A model generated the notes under the pieces. That model was given only the letters and a program-made list of their open reading frames with translations, had not been told where the DNA came from and ran no database searches. From Ruminococcus sp. UBA1409 (lineage in GTDB: Bacteria > Bacillota > Clostridia > Oscillospirales > Ruminococcaceae), in the NCBI GenBank assembly GCA_002305045.1, contig DBPX01000016.1, positions 141,445 through 205,444 of the forward strand: DNA of 64,000 nt. The letters run 5' to 3'. Below are positions 26,154 through 34,371 of this stretch, in pieces; the stretch's first letter is position 1, and every line of letters starts with the position of its first letter. The position numbers were made by a program, and so were the translations under genes.

Positions 26154-27233
26154 ATGAGAAGATACAATGTCGGTGTGATCGGAGCTACCGGAATGGTCGG
26201 GCAGAGGTTTTTGACCTTGCTAAGCGGACATCCGTGGTTTAAGGTTACTGTTGTCGCAGCCTCCTCAAGGTCGGCAGGAAAGCCGTACCGTGAGGCTGTC
26301 GGAGCTAAATGGGCGATGAGCGTTCCTGTTCCCGAGGAAATAGCGTCTCTTACCGTTATGGACGCCGTCGCCGATAAGGAGATTATAGCAGGCTCCGTAG
26401 ACTTCTGCTTCTGCGCCGTTGACATGAAAAAGGACGATATTCTAAGTCTTGAGGAGGCATACGCAAGACTTGAGTGCCCGATAGTCTCGAACAACTCCGC
26501 AAACCGCCAGGTCCCCGATGTCCCGATGGTCGTGCCGGAGGTAAACCCGGAGCATATCGAGGTCATCGAGTGGCAGAAAAAGAGACTCGGAACAAAAAAA
26601 GGCTTTATCGCAGTAAAGTCTAACTGCTCGATTCAGAGCTATGTTCCAGCCCTGCACCCTCTCAGAAAGTACGGGCTAAGGTCTGTGCTTGCCTGCACCT
26701 ATCAGGCTATATCGGGAGCCGGAAAGACCTTTGCAACCTGGCCGGAGATGACCGACAATATTATCCCCTACATAGCCGGCGAGGAGGAAAAGAGTGAGAA
26801 GGAGCCTCTAAAGGTATGGGGAGAGCTTCGTGACGGGAAAATTGTAAACGCCTCCTCTCCGCTTATCACAACGCAGTGCCTGAGGGTCCCGGTGTCCGAC
26901 GGTCACACCGCCGCAGTTTTTGTGAGCTTTGACAAAAAGCCCTCCAAGGAGGACATCATAAACGACTGGAGGGAGTTTAAGGGTGTTCCGCAGGAGCTTG
27001 AGCTTCCATCTGCGCCAAAGCAGTTTTTAAACTATTTCAGCGACGATAACCGTCCCCAGACAAGGCTTGACAGGGACTTAGAGCGTGGAATGGCTGTATC
27101 TATAGGAAGGCTGCGTGAGGATACTCAGTACGATTACAAGTTCGTCTGTCTTTCTCACAATACGCTAAGAGGCGCCGCAGGAGGCGGAGTGCTTTTAGCT
27201 GAGCTTCTTGCAGCCAAGGGCTACTTTGACTAA
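26154..27233 (+). CDS. asd: Aspartate-semialdehyde dehydrogenase
   Basis: A 359-residue enzyme that reduces aspartyl phosphate to aspartate semialdehyde, the branch point to lysine/diaminopimelate, threonine and methionine. Motifs: VGVIGATGMVGQRFL (NADP binding) and KSNCSIQSYVPAL with the catalytic Cys. The sequence resembles the archaeal/fungal subclass more than the common bacterial one. AAAGGA lies nine bases before the ATG. First gene of asd-dapA-dapB, with a consensus promoter 130 bases upstream. Confidence 0.94.
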   Translation: MRRYNVGVIGATGMVGQRFLTLLSGHPWFKVTVVAASSRSAGKPYREAVGAKWAMSVPVPEEIASLTVMDAVADKEIIAGSVDFCFCAVDMKKDDILSLEEAYARLECPIVSNNSANRQVPDVPMVVPEVNPEHIEVIEWQKKRLGTKKGFIAVKSNCSIQSYVPALHPLRKYGLRSVLACTYQAISGAGKTFATWPEMTDNIIPYIAGEEEKSEKEPLKVWGELRDGKIVNASSPLITTQCLRVPVSDGHTAAVFVSFDKKPSKEDIINDWREFKGVPQELELPSAPKQFLNYFSDDNRPQTRLDRDLERGMAVSIGRLREDTQYDYKFVCLSHNTLRGAAGGGVLLAELLAAKGYFD

Positions 27234-27320
27234 AAAGCCGGAGCCGTCTTTTCGGTGGCAGGAGGAGCCTAAACGAAGTCGAAAGAAACTATCATTTTAA
27301 GAAAGGCTGATGGCTCTAGC

Positions 27321-28208
27321 ATGAAAAGGCTTTTATTCACGGGAGCGGCAACCGCTGTCGTCACGCCGATGAAAAAGGACGGTTCACTTGACATAAAGAA
27401 GTATAAGCAGCTTATTGACTGGCAGATAAAAAGCGGGATAGACGCCATAGTCGCCGTCGGGACAACCGGCGAGAACGCTGTTCTTTCCGCCGACGAGCAC
27501 CGTTTACTGATGGAGACGGCTGTCGAGGCGGCGGATAAAAGGGTCCCGGTAATATGCTCAACCGGCTCAAACGACACTGAATACGGCAGAAATACCAGCA
27601 TAGCTGCACAACGAGCAGGCGCTGACGGTCTTTTGCTTGTGACTCCGTACTACAATAAATGTACCCAGGACGGAATAATCAAGCACTACGAAAGAATCCT
27701 CTCGGGGACCGATATCCCAGCAATCATCTACAATGTACCCTCAAGAACAGGATTTCAAATAAGTCTTGAGAGCTGCTTAAAGCTTTCCGAAATCGACAGG
27801 ATAGTTGGTATCAAGGAGGCAAGCGGTAATCTTCAGTTCGCAGCGGCTCTGGCGTCTCAATGCGGCGAGGATCTTCCCATCTACTCCGGGAACGACGACA
27901 TCGTGCTTCCTATAATCTCAATAGGCGGCAAGGGGGTCATATCTGTTATTTCAAATATCCTCCCGGGCGATATGGCTAGACTTTGCAGGGCCTCCTTAAA
28001 CGGCGACTATCAGCTTGCAAGAGAGCTTTCAAACAGATTAAACACCCTCTCAAGGCTTATGTTCTGCGAGGTAAATCCAATACCGATAAAGGCGGCAATG
28101 AGCGAGCTTGGCTTGTGCGAGGACTGGCTGAGGCTGCCTCTCACCAAAATCTCGCCGGAAAACAGAGTCACCCTGAAAGAGGCTCTTTTGGAGTACGGTC
28201 TTATGTAA
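27321..28208 (+). CDS. dapA: 4-hydroxy-tetrahydrodipicolinate synthase
   Basis: A 295-residue TIM-barrel aldolase that condenses pyruvate with aspartate semialdehyde. Visible: GTTGENAVLSADEH (substrate loop), YNVPSRTGF with the catalytic Tyr, and GIKEASGN with the Schiff-base Lys. It produces the precursor of meso-diaminopimelate for peptidoglycan and of dipicolinate for spores. It lies 87 bases after asd with no terminator between. A four-codon frame (ATG GCT CTA GCA TGA at 27309) overlaps its start codon; this may give translational coupling but could be chance. Confidence 0.96.
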   Translation: MKRLLFTGAATAVVTPMKKDGSLDIKKYKQLIDWQIKSGIDAIVAVGTTGENAVLSADEHRLLMETAVEAADKRVPVICSTGSNDTEYGRNTSIAAQRAGADGLLLVTPYYNKCTQDGIIKHYERILSGTDIPAIIYNVPSRTGFQISLESCLKLSEIDRIVGIKEASGNLQFAAALASQCGEDLPIYSGNDDIVLPIISIGGKGVISVISNILPGDMARLCRASLNGDYQLARELSNRLNTLSRLMFCEVNPIPIKAAMSELGLCEDWLRLPLTKISPENRVTLKEALLEYGLM

Positions 28209-28227
28209 AAAAGAAAGGATGAGTCAT

Positions 28228-28977
28228 TTGACTAAAATTGCAATAAGCGGCTGCTGCGGCAAGATGGGTAGGGTCGTGGCGGACATAATAGCCTCCCGTG
28301 AGGACGACGAGGTAGTAGCAGGAATCGACAAGGTGCCGTCTCTGGACGCTAAATTCCCGGTTGTCTCCTCCCCCACCCTTCTTCCTAAGGCTCCCGATGT
28401 TATAATCGACTTCTCGCACCCATCTGCTCTCGAGGGGCTTTTAAGCTATGCAAAGACTAACAACACCGCCCTCGTTTTAGCCTCTACAGGCTACTCTCAG
28501 GAGGATATCGCAAGGATAAGGTCTGCCTCCGGCGAGATACCGATATTCTTTACAGCAAATATGTCTATAGGAATAAATCTTCTTTGCGAGCTGGCAAAAA
28601 AGGCGTACAGCGTCCTAGGAGGACAGTTTGACATAGAAATAGTGGAAAAGCACCACAACCAGAAGATAGACGCTCCCAGCGGAACCGCCATCATGCTGGC
28701 GGAGGCTATAAACCAGTCCGCCGGAGATAGCTACAGCTACACCTACGACAGGCACAGCGTCAGGAAGAAAAGAGAGCATAACGAAATAGGAATCCACTCC
28801 GTAAGAGGCGGGACTATCGTCGGAGAGCATGAGATAATCTTCGCCGGGCGTGACGAGATTATAAGCCTTAGCCACTCTGCGATGTCGAAGGAGGTCTTTG
28901 CTGTCGGAGCGGTGAACGCCGCAATATTCATAAACGGCCGTCCGGCAGGGCTTTATTCGATGTCCGACATGCTCTGA
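28228..28977 (+). CDS. dapB: 4-hydroxy-tetrahydrodipicolinate reductase
   Basis: A 249-residue NAD(P)H enzyme, next step after DapA. Motifs: IAISGCCGKMGRVVAD (nucleotide binding) and the catalytic block VEKHHNQKIDAPSGTA. I place the start at TTG 28228, seven bases after AAAGGA; an ATG at 28219 directly touches that ribosome binding site and would add three residues. It is 19 bases downstream of dapA. A strong bidirectional terminator follows, closing the operon. Confidence 0.95.
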   Translation: MTKIAISGCCGKMGRVVADIIASREDDEVVAGIDKVPSLDAKFPVVSSPTLLPKAPDVIIDFSHPSALEGLLSYAKTNNTALVLASTGYSQEDIARIRSASGEIPIFFTANMSIGINLLCELAKKAYSVLGGQFDIEIVEKHHNQKIDAPSGTAIMLAEAINQSAGDSYSYTYDRHSVRKKREHNEIGIHSVRGGTIVGEHEIIFAGRDEIISLSHSAMSKEVFAVGAVNAAIFINGRPAGLYSMSDML

Positions 28978-29013
28978 CGCAAAAACAGCCCCAGCTTTTA
29001 CATATTGCAGTAT

Positions 29014-29059
29014 TAAAAAAGTCATGCTCCCCCGATTATTAATCCGAGGGAGCTTTTTT
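29014..29059. terminator. Bidirectional terminator between dapB and the GH8 gene
   Basis: GCTCCC (29026-29031) and GGGAGC (29048-29053), extended by CG/CG across one mismatch, with T6 after the hairpin on the plus strand (29053-29059) and A6 before it (29015-29020), which reads T6 on the minus strand. It overlaps the last codon of the GH8 gene. Confidence 0.85.
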
Positions 29060-30203
29060 ACCATATTCTATACTTTCCGCTCAGCATGAGCAGGGCGAAG
29101 AAGTAAAGACAGTTGTCGTAGTATCTTCTCTTGCCCTCACGCAATGGGGTATTCCAGAGCTTGTAAACAAACTCAGCCGCCAGCTTCTTTGCATTCTCGT
29201 CGTCTCCGTTGAATACGGCTAGGGACGCCGCAGCATTTGAGGCTATTACGGCGACGGGATGCATGACAAGCTCGTCAACCATGCTGCCGTCCTTTTCATA
29301 AACCCTGTCCCAAAGCTCGCCGACAGAGGAGTAAAAGCTTTGAAGCCTTGCGTTATTCTCAGCCTGCCAGGGGTCCTTTCCAAACCACTCTGAGTCAAGG
29401 GAGATGTTCATTACGGTGCGGTAGGAGTCGGAATAATACCTGCTGTGCATCCTGTTCCACCTAAGCTCGTCAAGAGGCTCGCCGGAATACTTTGAATAAT
29501 CGGTGCAAAGACCTGTTTTTATGTGGCAGGCAGAGTGCAGAAACTCCCTGCTGGAGCTTGCCGCCTTAGCCCAGAACTCCCTGTCCTCCTCGTCCGACCA
29601 GAGCGAGAACAGCTCGTTAAAGTGCGGAAGATGATAGGACGGGTCTGTGAAATCCACCCCGGGAACGAATTTTATCAGATAATTGTCAAGGTCCCACATG
29701 GTGCTGCCGAGCTTCTCGTTTGCGCCGTTTTTGTGTATGCAGTCTCTAAGGATTGTTTTTGCCCACCCGGAATAGTTAAGCTCGCCCTCGCCGTCAGACC
29801 ATCTGTGCGAGGCAAAAAAGAGCGCCATAGCGTAATACTCCTCGCCGTCAGGAGCAGGACCCTCGGCGTTGTGCTTGCCGTCAGGAGAGCAGGACCACGC
29901 AAAATAGCCCTGGTTATGACCCTCGGTCATATACATATTCCTTAGCGACCATCTCCATATCCTGTCAAAGATGTCCTTTCTGTCCATCTGGACAGCCATC
30001 ATCATGCCATAGGACATACCCTCTGTTCTGGCGTCGATGTTGCCGGTGTCCTCCATATAGCCGGTATCCTCGCCGACGGGATGGTAAAGCCTTATCCCCT
30101 CGGGACCGTTGAAAATCGTCTCGAAGGACTCGTTTACACGCCTGTCAATCTCCTCCTGAGAGATTCCAAGCTCCCTAAAAATATTTCTGTACTCAGCCTT
30201 CAT
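29058..30203 (-). CDS. GH8 reducing-end xylose-releasing exo-oligoxylanase (Rex type)
   Basis: A 381-residue glycoside hydrolase family 8 protein without a signal peptide, so cytoplasmic. Conserved blocks: DTGYMEDTGNIDARTEGMSYGMMMAVQMD, with Glu61 as likely general acid, and HSRYYSDSYRTVMN with Asp259 as likely base; this spacing is like that of the known Rex enzymes. It would release xylose from the reducing end of imported xylo-oligosaccharides. It sits 6 bases after the DUF1292 gene and probably shares its promoter. Rex specificity rather than endo-xylanase is inferred from the MMMAVQMD-type sequence and absence of export signal. Confidence 0.85.
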   Translation of the reverse strand: MKAEYRNIFRELGISQEEIDRRVNESFETIFNGPEGIRLYHPVGEDTGYMEDTGNIDARTEGMSYGMMMAVQMDRKDIFDRIWRWSLRNMYMTEGHNQGYFAWSCSPDGKHNAEGPAPDGEEYYAMALFFASHRWSDGEGELNYSGWAKTILRDCIHKNGANEKLGSTMWDLDNYLIKFVPGVDFTDPSYHLPHFNELFSLWSDEEDREFWAKAASSSREFLHSACHIKTGLCTDYSKYSGEPLDELRWNRMHSRYYSDSYRTVMNISLDSEWFGKDPWQAENNARLQSFYSSVGELWDRVYEKDGSMVDELVMHPVAVIASNAAASLAVFNGDDENAKKLAAEFVYKLWNTPLREGKRRYYDNCLYFFALLMLSGKYRIW

Positions 30204-30209
30204 TACCTA

Positions 30210-30488
30210 TCACTCGCCTTCCTCTCTTCTTTTTATTTCAAACTCCCTAAGCTTTGACTCCAAAAGCGCCCACTCCTCCTCGGTTTCGATTGGGTGAAGA
30301 GTAAGAGTCTTATCGTCAGGGTCGAATATCGAGGCAAATACCTCGGTGTCTCCGTTTTCATCGGTGGTGTTCTCGGTGTAGACAATATAGCATCTGTTTA
30401 GCGCCGTGTTCTTGAAAGTGAACAAGACATCGCAGTCTATTATCTCGCCGCTCTCGCCGATAGCCGTCATTATCGCTCTGTCAGCCAT
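30210..30488 (-). CDS. DUF1292 family protein
   Basis: A 92-residue acidic protein with the DUF1292 pattern: an N-terminal GEIIDCDVLFTF beta stretch, YIVYTE, and FDPDD followed by LHPIETEEEWALLE. Function unknown; members often sit beside yrzL/ruvX-type genes in Firmicutes, but here the partner is a xylan-degrading GH8 gene. GAGAGG precedes the ATG. It is transcribed from the promoter at 30537-30565. Confidence 0.82.
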   Translation of the reverse strand: MADRAIMTAIGESGEIIDCDVLFTFKNTALNRCYIVYTENTTDENGDTEVFASIFDPDDKTLTLHPIETEEEWALLESKLREFEIKRREEGE

Positions 30489-30536
30489 AAAAACCTCTCA
30501 AATAATAATATTGCGGGGATACCCCGATCAGCTGAC

Positions 30537-30565
30537 ATTATACAGCATCACGGGACAAAATGCAA
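30537..30565 (-). promoter_or_regulatory. Promoter of the DUF1292-GH8 operon
   Basis: Minus-strand TTGCAT (30560-30565), 17 bases, TATAAT (30537-30542). A CGGGG/CCCCG mini-hairpin lies in the leader. Confidence 0.62.
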
Positions 30566-30612
30566 TACGGAAAACGATCTTCCGGCTGTATAAACTACGA
30601 CTTCAAAAACGC

Positions 30613-30641
30613 TTGACAATATCCCGACAAAGTGATAAAAT
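30613..30641 (+). promoter_or_regulatory. Promoter of tRNA-Leu
   Basis: TTGACA (30613-30618), 17 bases, TAAAAT (30636-30641), 16 bases before the tRNA. Confidence 0.78.
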
Positions 30642-30656
30642 ATCACAGGTGGGCAT

Positions 30657-30743
30657 GCCGCTGTGGTGGAATAGGCAGACACAAGGGACTTAAAATCCCT
30701 CGCTGTTACAGGCGTACCGGTTCAAGTCCGGTCAGCGGCACCA
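30657..30743 (+). tRNA. tRNA-Leu (anticodon TAA)
   Basis: An 87-base class II tRNA. The acceptor arms GCCGCTG (30657-30663) and CAGCGGC close the molecule and CCA is encoded. The anticodon loop CTTAAAA sits on the stem AGGGA/TCCCT, giving TAA. The long variable arm and the T-loop GGTTCAAGTCC are present. It reads UUA codons. Confidence 0.97.
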
Positions 30744-30782
30744 AATAAACCCAAGGCTCTTTACCTGGACTATATACACATC

Positions 30783-30818
30783 AGCCGCCCCGAGGGCTTC
30801 CCGGGACGGCTTATTTTT
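30783..30818 (+). terminator. Terminator of tRNA-Leu
   Basis: AGCCGCCCCGAGGG pairs with CCCGGGACGGCT imperfectly, followed by TATTTTTAT. It lies 40 bases after the tRNA and just before the convergent end of spoIVA. Confidence 0.75.
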
Positions 30819-30825
30819 ATCTTTT

Positions 30826-32304
30826 CTAAATCAGCAGGCAGATAAGACCTGAGCAGCCCTCGTTTATTATCCGCTCGACAGCCTCTCTTAGCTTCTCCCT
30901 GGCGTCCTCCGGCAGACGGCTGAGCTTTGCGTGAAGCCCCTCCTCGACAAGCTCTGAGAGCGATTTTCCGAATATGTTTGTCTCCCAGATTTTAAGGGGG
31001 TCGGACTCAAAATCGTCAAGGAGATAGGTTATAAGCTCCTGGGACTGCTTCTCTGTGCCCACAATAGGAGCCACCTCGGCGCTGATGTCAGCCCTTATCA
31101 GGTGTATCGAGGGAGCGTTTGCCCTCAGCCTGACTCCGTACTTCCCTCCCTGCCTTATAATCTCCGGCTCGTCTAGAGTCATCTCGCCCTGAGCGGGAGT
31201 GACTATGCCGTAGCCGGTTCTTTCGACCTGTGAAAGAGCCTCCTCGAATTTCTCAAGCTGCTTCTTAAAGCTGACCAGCTCTAAAAGCTTTGGCATAAGC
31301 TCATCCTCGCTTGTAAGCTCGATTCCCGTCTCCTCGCTGAGTATCTTGTAAAACAGCGAGCTGTCGAGGCTGACCTCTATACAGCAGATTCCGCTTCCAA
31401 GGTCTATTGAAGCAACCTGTGAGCCGTCAACATGCTCAAACGACGCTATCGAGCTGGAAAGAGCGTCTATCTCCCTTACAAGCCTTATCCCAGAGGCGGA
31501 CTGCCTTATTCCGTTAAACAGCTCCTCCTTCAGCCAGTGACCCTTTTTAAGGGTATTTACCCATCTTGGCATATTGACATTGATTTGGCTTACCGGGAAG
31601 GCGTAGAGCAGCTCCTTTAGGATATTGTTGATGTCGTCGGTGTCCATCGTCAGGCAGTTTACCGGGATGACATTTACCCCGTAGCTTTCGCTCAGTCTGC
31701 TGCAAAGCTCCCTGATGCTCTGCGAGAGGTGGTTTTCCGAGTTCATAAGAACGACGAACGGCTTGCCAAGCCCTTTAAGCTCCTCAATGACCCGTTTTTC
31801 GCACTCCTCGTACTCGTCACGCTCTATTCCCGTTACCGAGCCGTCGGAGGTTATAACTATCCCGACGGTGGAGTGCTCGGTTATCACCTTCTGAGTCCCT
31901 ATCTCCGCCGCCATGTTAAATGGTATTTCTGAGTCAAACCAGGGCGTTCTAACCATCCTGGGGCTTTCGTTTTCGATGTAGCCCACTGCGCTGGGGATTA
32001 TATAGCCAACGCAGTCTATCATCCTTATATTGACCGCCGCCACATCCTCAAGAGCAACCGTCACCGCCTCCTCCGGGATGAACTTAGGCTCTGTCGTCAT
32101 AATAGTCCTGCCGCCCGACGCCTGGGGAAGCTCGTCAACAGCCCGCTCCCTCATATAAGGCTCCTTGATGCCGGGAATCACAAGGCTCTCCATAAAACGC
32201 CTTATAAAGGTTGATTTTCCGCTTCGCACAGGACCGACCACGCCTATGTAGATATCCCCGCCGGTCCTTTCGGATATGCTTTTATAAAGATTGTCAGTTG
32301 TCAT
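30826..32304 (-). CDS. spoIVA: Stage IV sporulation protein A
   Basis: A 492-residue ATPase that polymerises on the forespore surface and forms the base layer of the spore coat. It shows the Walker A loop GPVRSGKST (about 25-33), SGGRTIMTTEPKF and the long helical C-terminus, ending in GCSGLICLLI. A cytoplasmic protein expressed in the mother cell during engulfment. It follows the SPOCS-LysM gene by 26 bases, so both coat-type genes may be co-transcribed. AGAGGT precedes the ATG at 32304. Confidence 0.96.
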   Translation of the reverse strand: MTTDNLYKSISERTGGDIYIGVVGPVRSGKSTFIRRFMESLVIPGIKEPYMRERAVDELPQASGGRTIMTTEPKFIPEEAVTVALEDVAAVNIRMIDCVGYIIPSAVGYIENESPRMVRTPWFDSEIPFNMAAEIGTQKVITEHSTVGIVITSDGSVTGIERDEYEECEKRVIEELKGLGKPFVVLMNSENHLSQSIRELCSRLSESYGVNVIPVNCLTMDTDDINNILKELLYAFPVSQINVNMPRWVNTLKKGHWLKEELFNGIRQSASGIRLVREIDALSSSIASFEHVDGSQVASIDLGSGICCIEVSLDSSLFYKILSEETGIELTSEDELMPKLLELVSFKKQLEKFEEALSQVERTGYGIVTPAQGEMTLDEPEIIRQGGKYGVRLRANAPSIHLIRADISAEVAPIVGTEKQSQELITYLLDDFESDPLKIWETNIFGKSLSELVEEGLHAKLSRLPEDAREKLREAVERIINEGCSGLICLLI

Positions 32305-32330
32305 GCTTTTTACCTCTACAGCTATATTTT

Positions 32331-33869
32331 TTATTGACCGACCAGCGGGATGAGTATCATTCTGTCCTCCTCAAGCCGCTCGGAGTCAAGCTCGTTTTCC
32401 TCTGAAATGGCTTCAAGGGACGCTCTGCAGCTTTTTGCGATGTCCCACGGCTCCTCGCCCTTTTTCGCAAAATAGAGCTTGATAGCCGTCTTGCTGTCAG
32501 ATTCCAGCGGCTTTGTGTCGTCAGGCAGGACATTTATGACAAAGCTCTTTTCGCAGTCCTCATAGATAAAGCCGGTCAGCCTGATATCGACGGTTATCTC
32601 AAGGGCGTTAGAGGCTGTCAGCTTATAGGACGAGCCAAGCACCGCTCCCCTTACTTGAGCACGCTGGCAGGACTCGCTTTCGCTTGCAGATAGGCTTAGC
32701 TCCAGCTGCTCCTTTGTCTCAAGGTATATAAGCCTGCCGTCCTCGTTTTTGGCATAGGCGTAAAAGGTGATAAGCCCTCTTAGGACGGTTGAGCCGTTTT
32801 TCTCCCCATACTCCTTGATTCTTCCAACCTCAGCGCCGGCAAAGATAACAGAGGATATCTCTCCGTCACGGTAGGTAAGGGTGGTTTTCTCCCTTTTTGA
32901 CTCGTTTACCGCTATCGGAGCCGACTCGAGCCTCTCAGTAGTAAGCTCGACAGAGGACTCGCAAAGGGTAGAATATGCGTCGACCGCAAGCTCTGCGCTC
33001 TCAAACCTCATGGCGAGCATATCTATCTCGATTGCAAGCTCGCAGCCTATTATGGACGGGTCGCTTTTTCCCGTCTGGGTTATATTCGTTCTGGTTATTG
33101 CCCCGCTCAGGGAAACATCGTAGTGCTCGTCAAGTCCCTCGACATCGGATATCTGAGTGAATGTCAGCGAGAACTTTACGCTCTGCGGCTCCTCCTTTTC
33201 ACTCGAAAGGTATAAAAGCGCAACCTCCGCCTCTCCCTTTATAAGGAGCTTTCCCGAGAGAATCCTTTTTTCAAGCGAGGTTATGGCGCTGTTTGTCCTT
33301 AAAACCGTTTTGATTCCCTGGCAGGCGGAGCCTAAATCTATCTCCTCCGAGACGGATATCCTCTTATTTACTGAGATTCTTTTTGACGGGAAGGTGACAA
33401 GCGTCCTTTTGAGCTGTATGCCTCCTCCTACGGCTCTTGACACCGCCTCCTTCTCCTCGTCTGCAAGGACGAGTATATAGGCGCTGACGACGCCCTTGAT
33501 GTCCACCCTGCGCTTGTTTACCACCTTGCAGCCGACGCTCTCCGGCACTGCGGATATTGATATCACCGGGGATTTAAAGGTTCCCGGCATCTCCTGAGAC
33601 TTTCCGTAGCTTAGGGACTGCTCAACTGCGCTTACCTCTCCCGACTCCGAAAGATATACCATCTTAACAAGCACGCCCAGCTCGAAATCAAGGCGGCTTG
33701 CGCCAAGCGACCGCCTCTCGACAGACGGAATCAGCCTGACGCTAAGAATGTTGAATATCTCAGGATAGTAGTCGGGGAGGATGTAGTCCAGCTCTACCTG
33801 CTGGGTAACGCTCCCGTCAAATATTTTCCTGGAGACCGTAAAGCTCTCCTTTTCTAGCCTGTAGTCCAT
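32331..33869 (-). CDS. SPOCS/DUF3794 domain protein with C-terminal LysM, probable spore coat protein
   Basis: A 512-residue protein. The N-terminal and central parts are repeats of the DUF3794/SPOCS type (QQVELDYILPDYYPEIFNILSV near the start). The last roughly 50 residues, IKLYFAKKGEEPWDIAKSC and onward to ILIPL, form a LysM-like module that could bind peptidoglycan. No signal peptide, as expected for coat proteins made in the mother cell. Its place directly upstream of spoIVA supports a coat or cortex role. The exact position in the spore is unknown. Confidence 0.87.
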   Translation of the reverse strand: MDYRLEKESFTVSRKIFDGSVTQQVELDYILPDYYPEIFNILSVRLIPSVERRSLGASRLDFELGVLVKMVYLSESGEVSAVEQSLSYGKSQEMPGTFKSPVISISAVPESVGCKVVNKRRVDIKGVVSAYILVLADEEKEAVSRAVGGGIQLKRTLVTFPSKRISVNKRISVSEEIDLGSACQGIKTVLRTNSAITSLEKRILSGKLLIKGEAEVALLYLSSEKEEPQSVKFSLTFTQISDVEGLDEHYDVSLSGAITRTNITQTGKSDPSIIGCELAIEIDMLAMRFESAELAVDAYSTLCESSVELTTERLESAPIAVNESKREKTTLTYRDGEISSVIFAGAEVGRIKEYGEKNGSTVLRGLITFYAYAKNEDGRLIYLETKEQLELSLSASESESCQRAQVRGAVLGSSYKLTASNALEITVDIRLTGFIYEDCEKSFVINVLPDDTKPLESDSKTAIKLYFAKKGEEPWDIAKSCRASLEAISEENELDSERLEEDRMILIPLVGQ

Positions 33870-34371
33870 GATATTAACCTTACCCTTCCTTTCCTTAGGC
33901 GAAAGATTGCTTACCCGGCACCGCTTAGCTTCCAGGATAAGAATCAGTCTTGTCTTAAAGGTCTGTTACGATTAATTTATATTCACCCAGGGACGACATA
34001 AGACCATCTTTGAAATAATTTTTAGGCGGCGGCATATTTCAGATTCACAGCAAGGCTTCAAGCATGAAAATCCCGACAATGGACAAGCGTCTTGCCCTTG
34101 CTTTCTATTTACAACGGTATTAAGGTATGGTATAATAGACTAGAATACTTTGCGTCTAAGTTTGCTAGAAGACCCTTAAGGCTCAGTAAATATTAATTTG
34201 ACACGGGCGTGGAATAATGGTATTATGTCTAATATGTCTTCGATTTAAATAAATCTTTGATTTAAAAAATCTTCGATTTTATGAAATCTACGATTTCAGG
34301 TCTGAAGCTGAAGCACGGCTTTTTGCCATTGAAGATTGAAACGCCAAAAAATATACGATAGGATGCTTTTT
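33870..34371. promoter_or_regulatory. 500-base divergent regulatory region upstream of lepA with two promoters and a palindrome array
   Basis: No gene here. Plus-strand promoter P1: TTTACA (34108-34113), 17 bases, TATAAT (34131-34136). Promoter P2: TTGACA (34198-34203), 17 bases, TATTAT (34221-34226). Both read toward lepA. Right after the P2 start point lie four palindromic repeats (34234-34296). The left part, about 33870-34090, holds the leader of the minus-strand SPOCS gene; I saw no clear sporulation promoter there. Confidence 0.7.
34234..34296. repeat. Four tandem imperfect palindromes AAATCttcGATTT
   Basis: Copies at 34234-34246, 34251-34263, 34267-34279 and 34284-34296, period 16-17 bases. 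Each is itself an inverted repeat (AAATC and GATTT around three bases, best in copies 2-4). They begin within 10 bases of the predicted P2 start point of lepA, so they could be operators or a row of small RNA hairpins in the leader. Confidence 0.75.
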
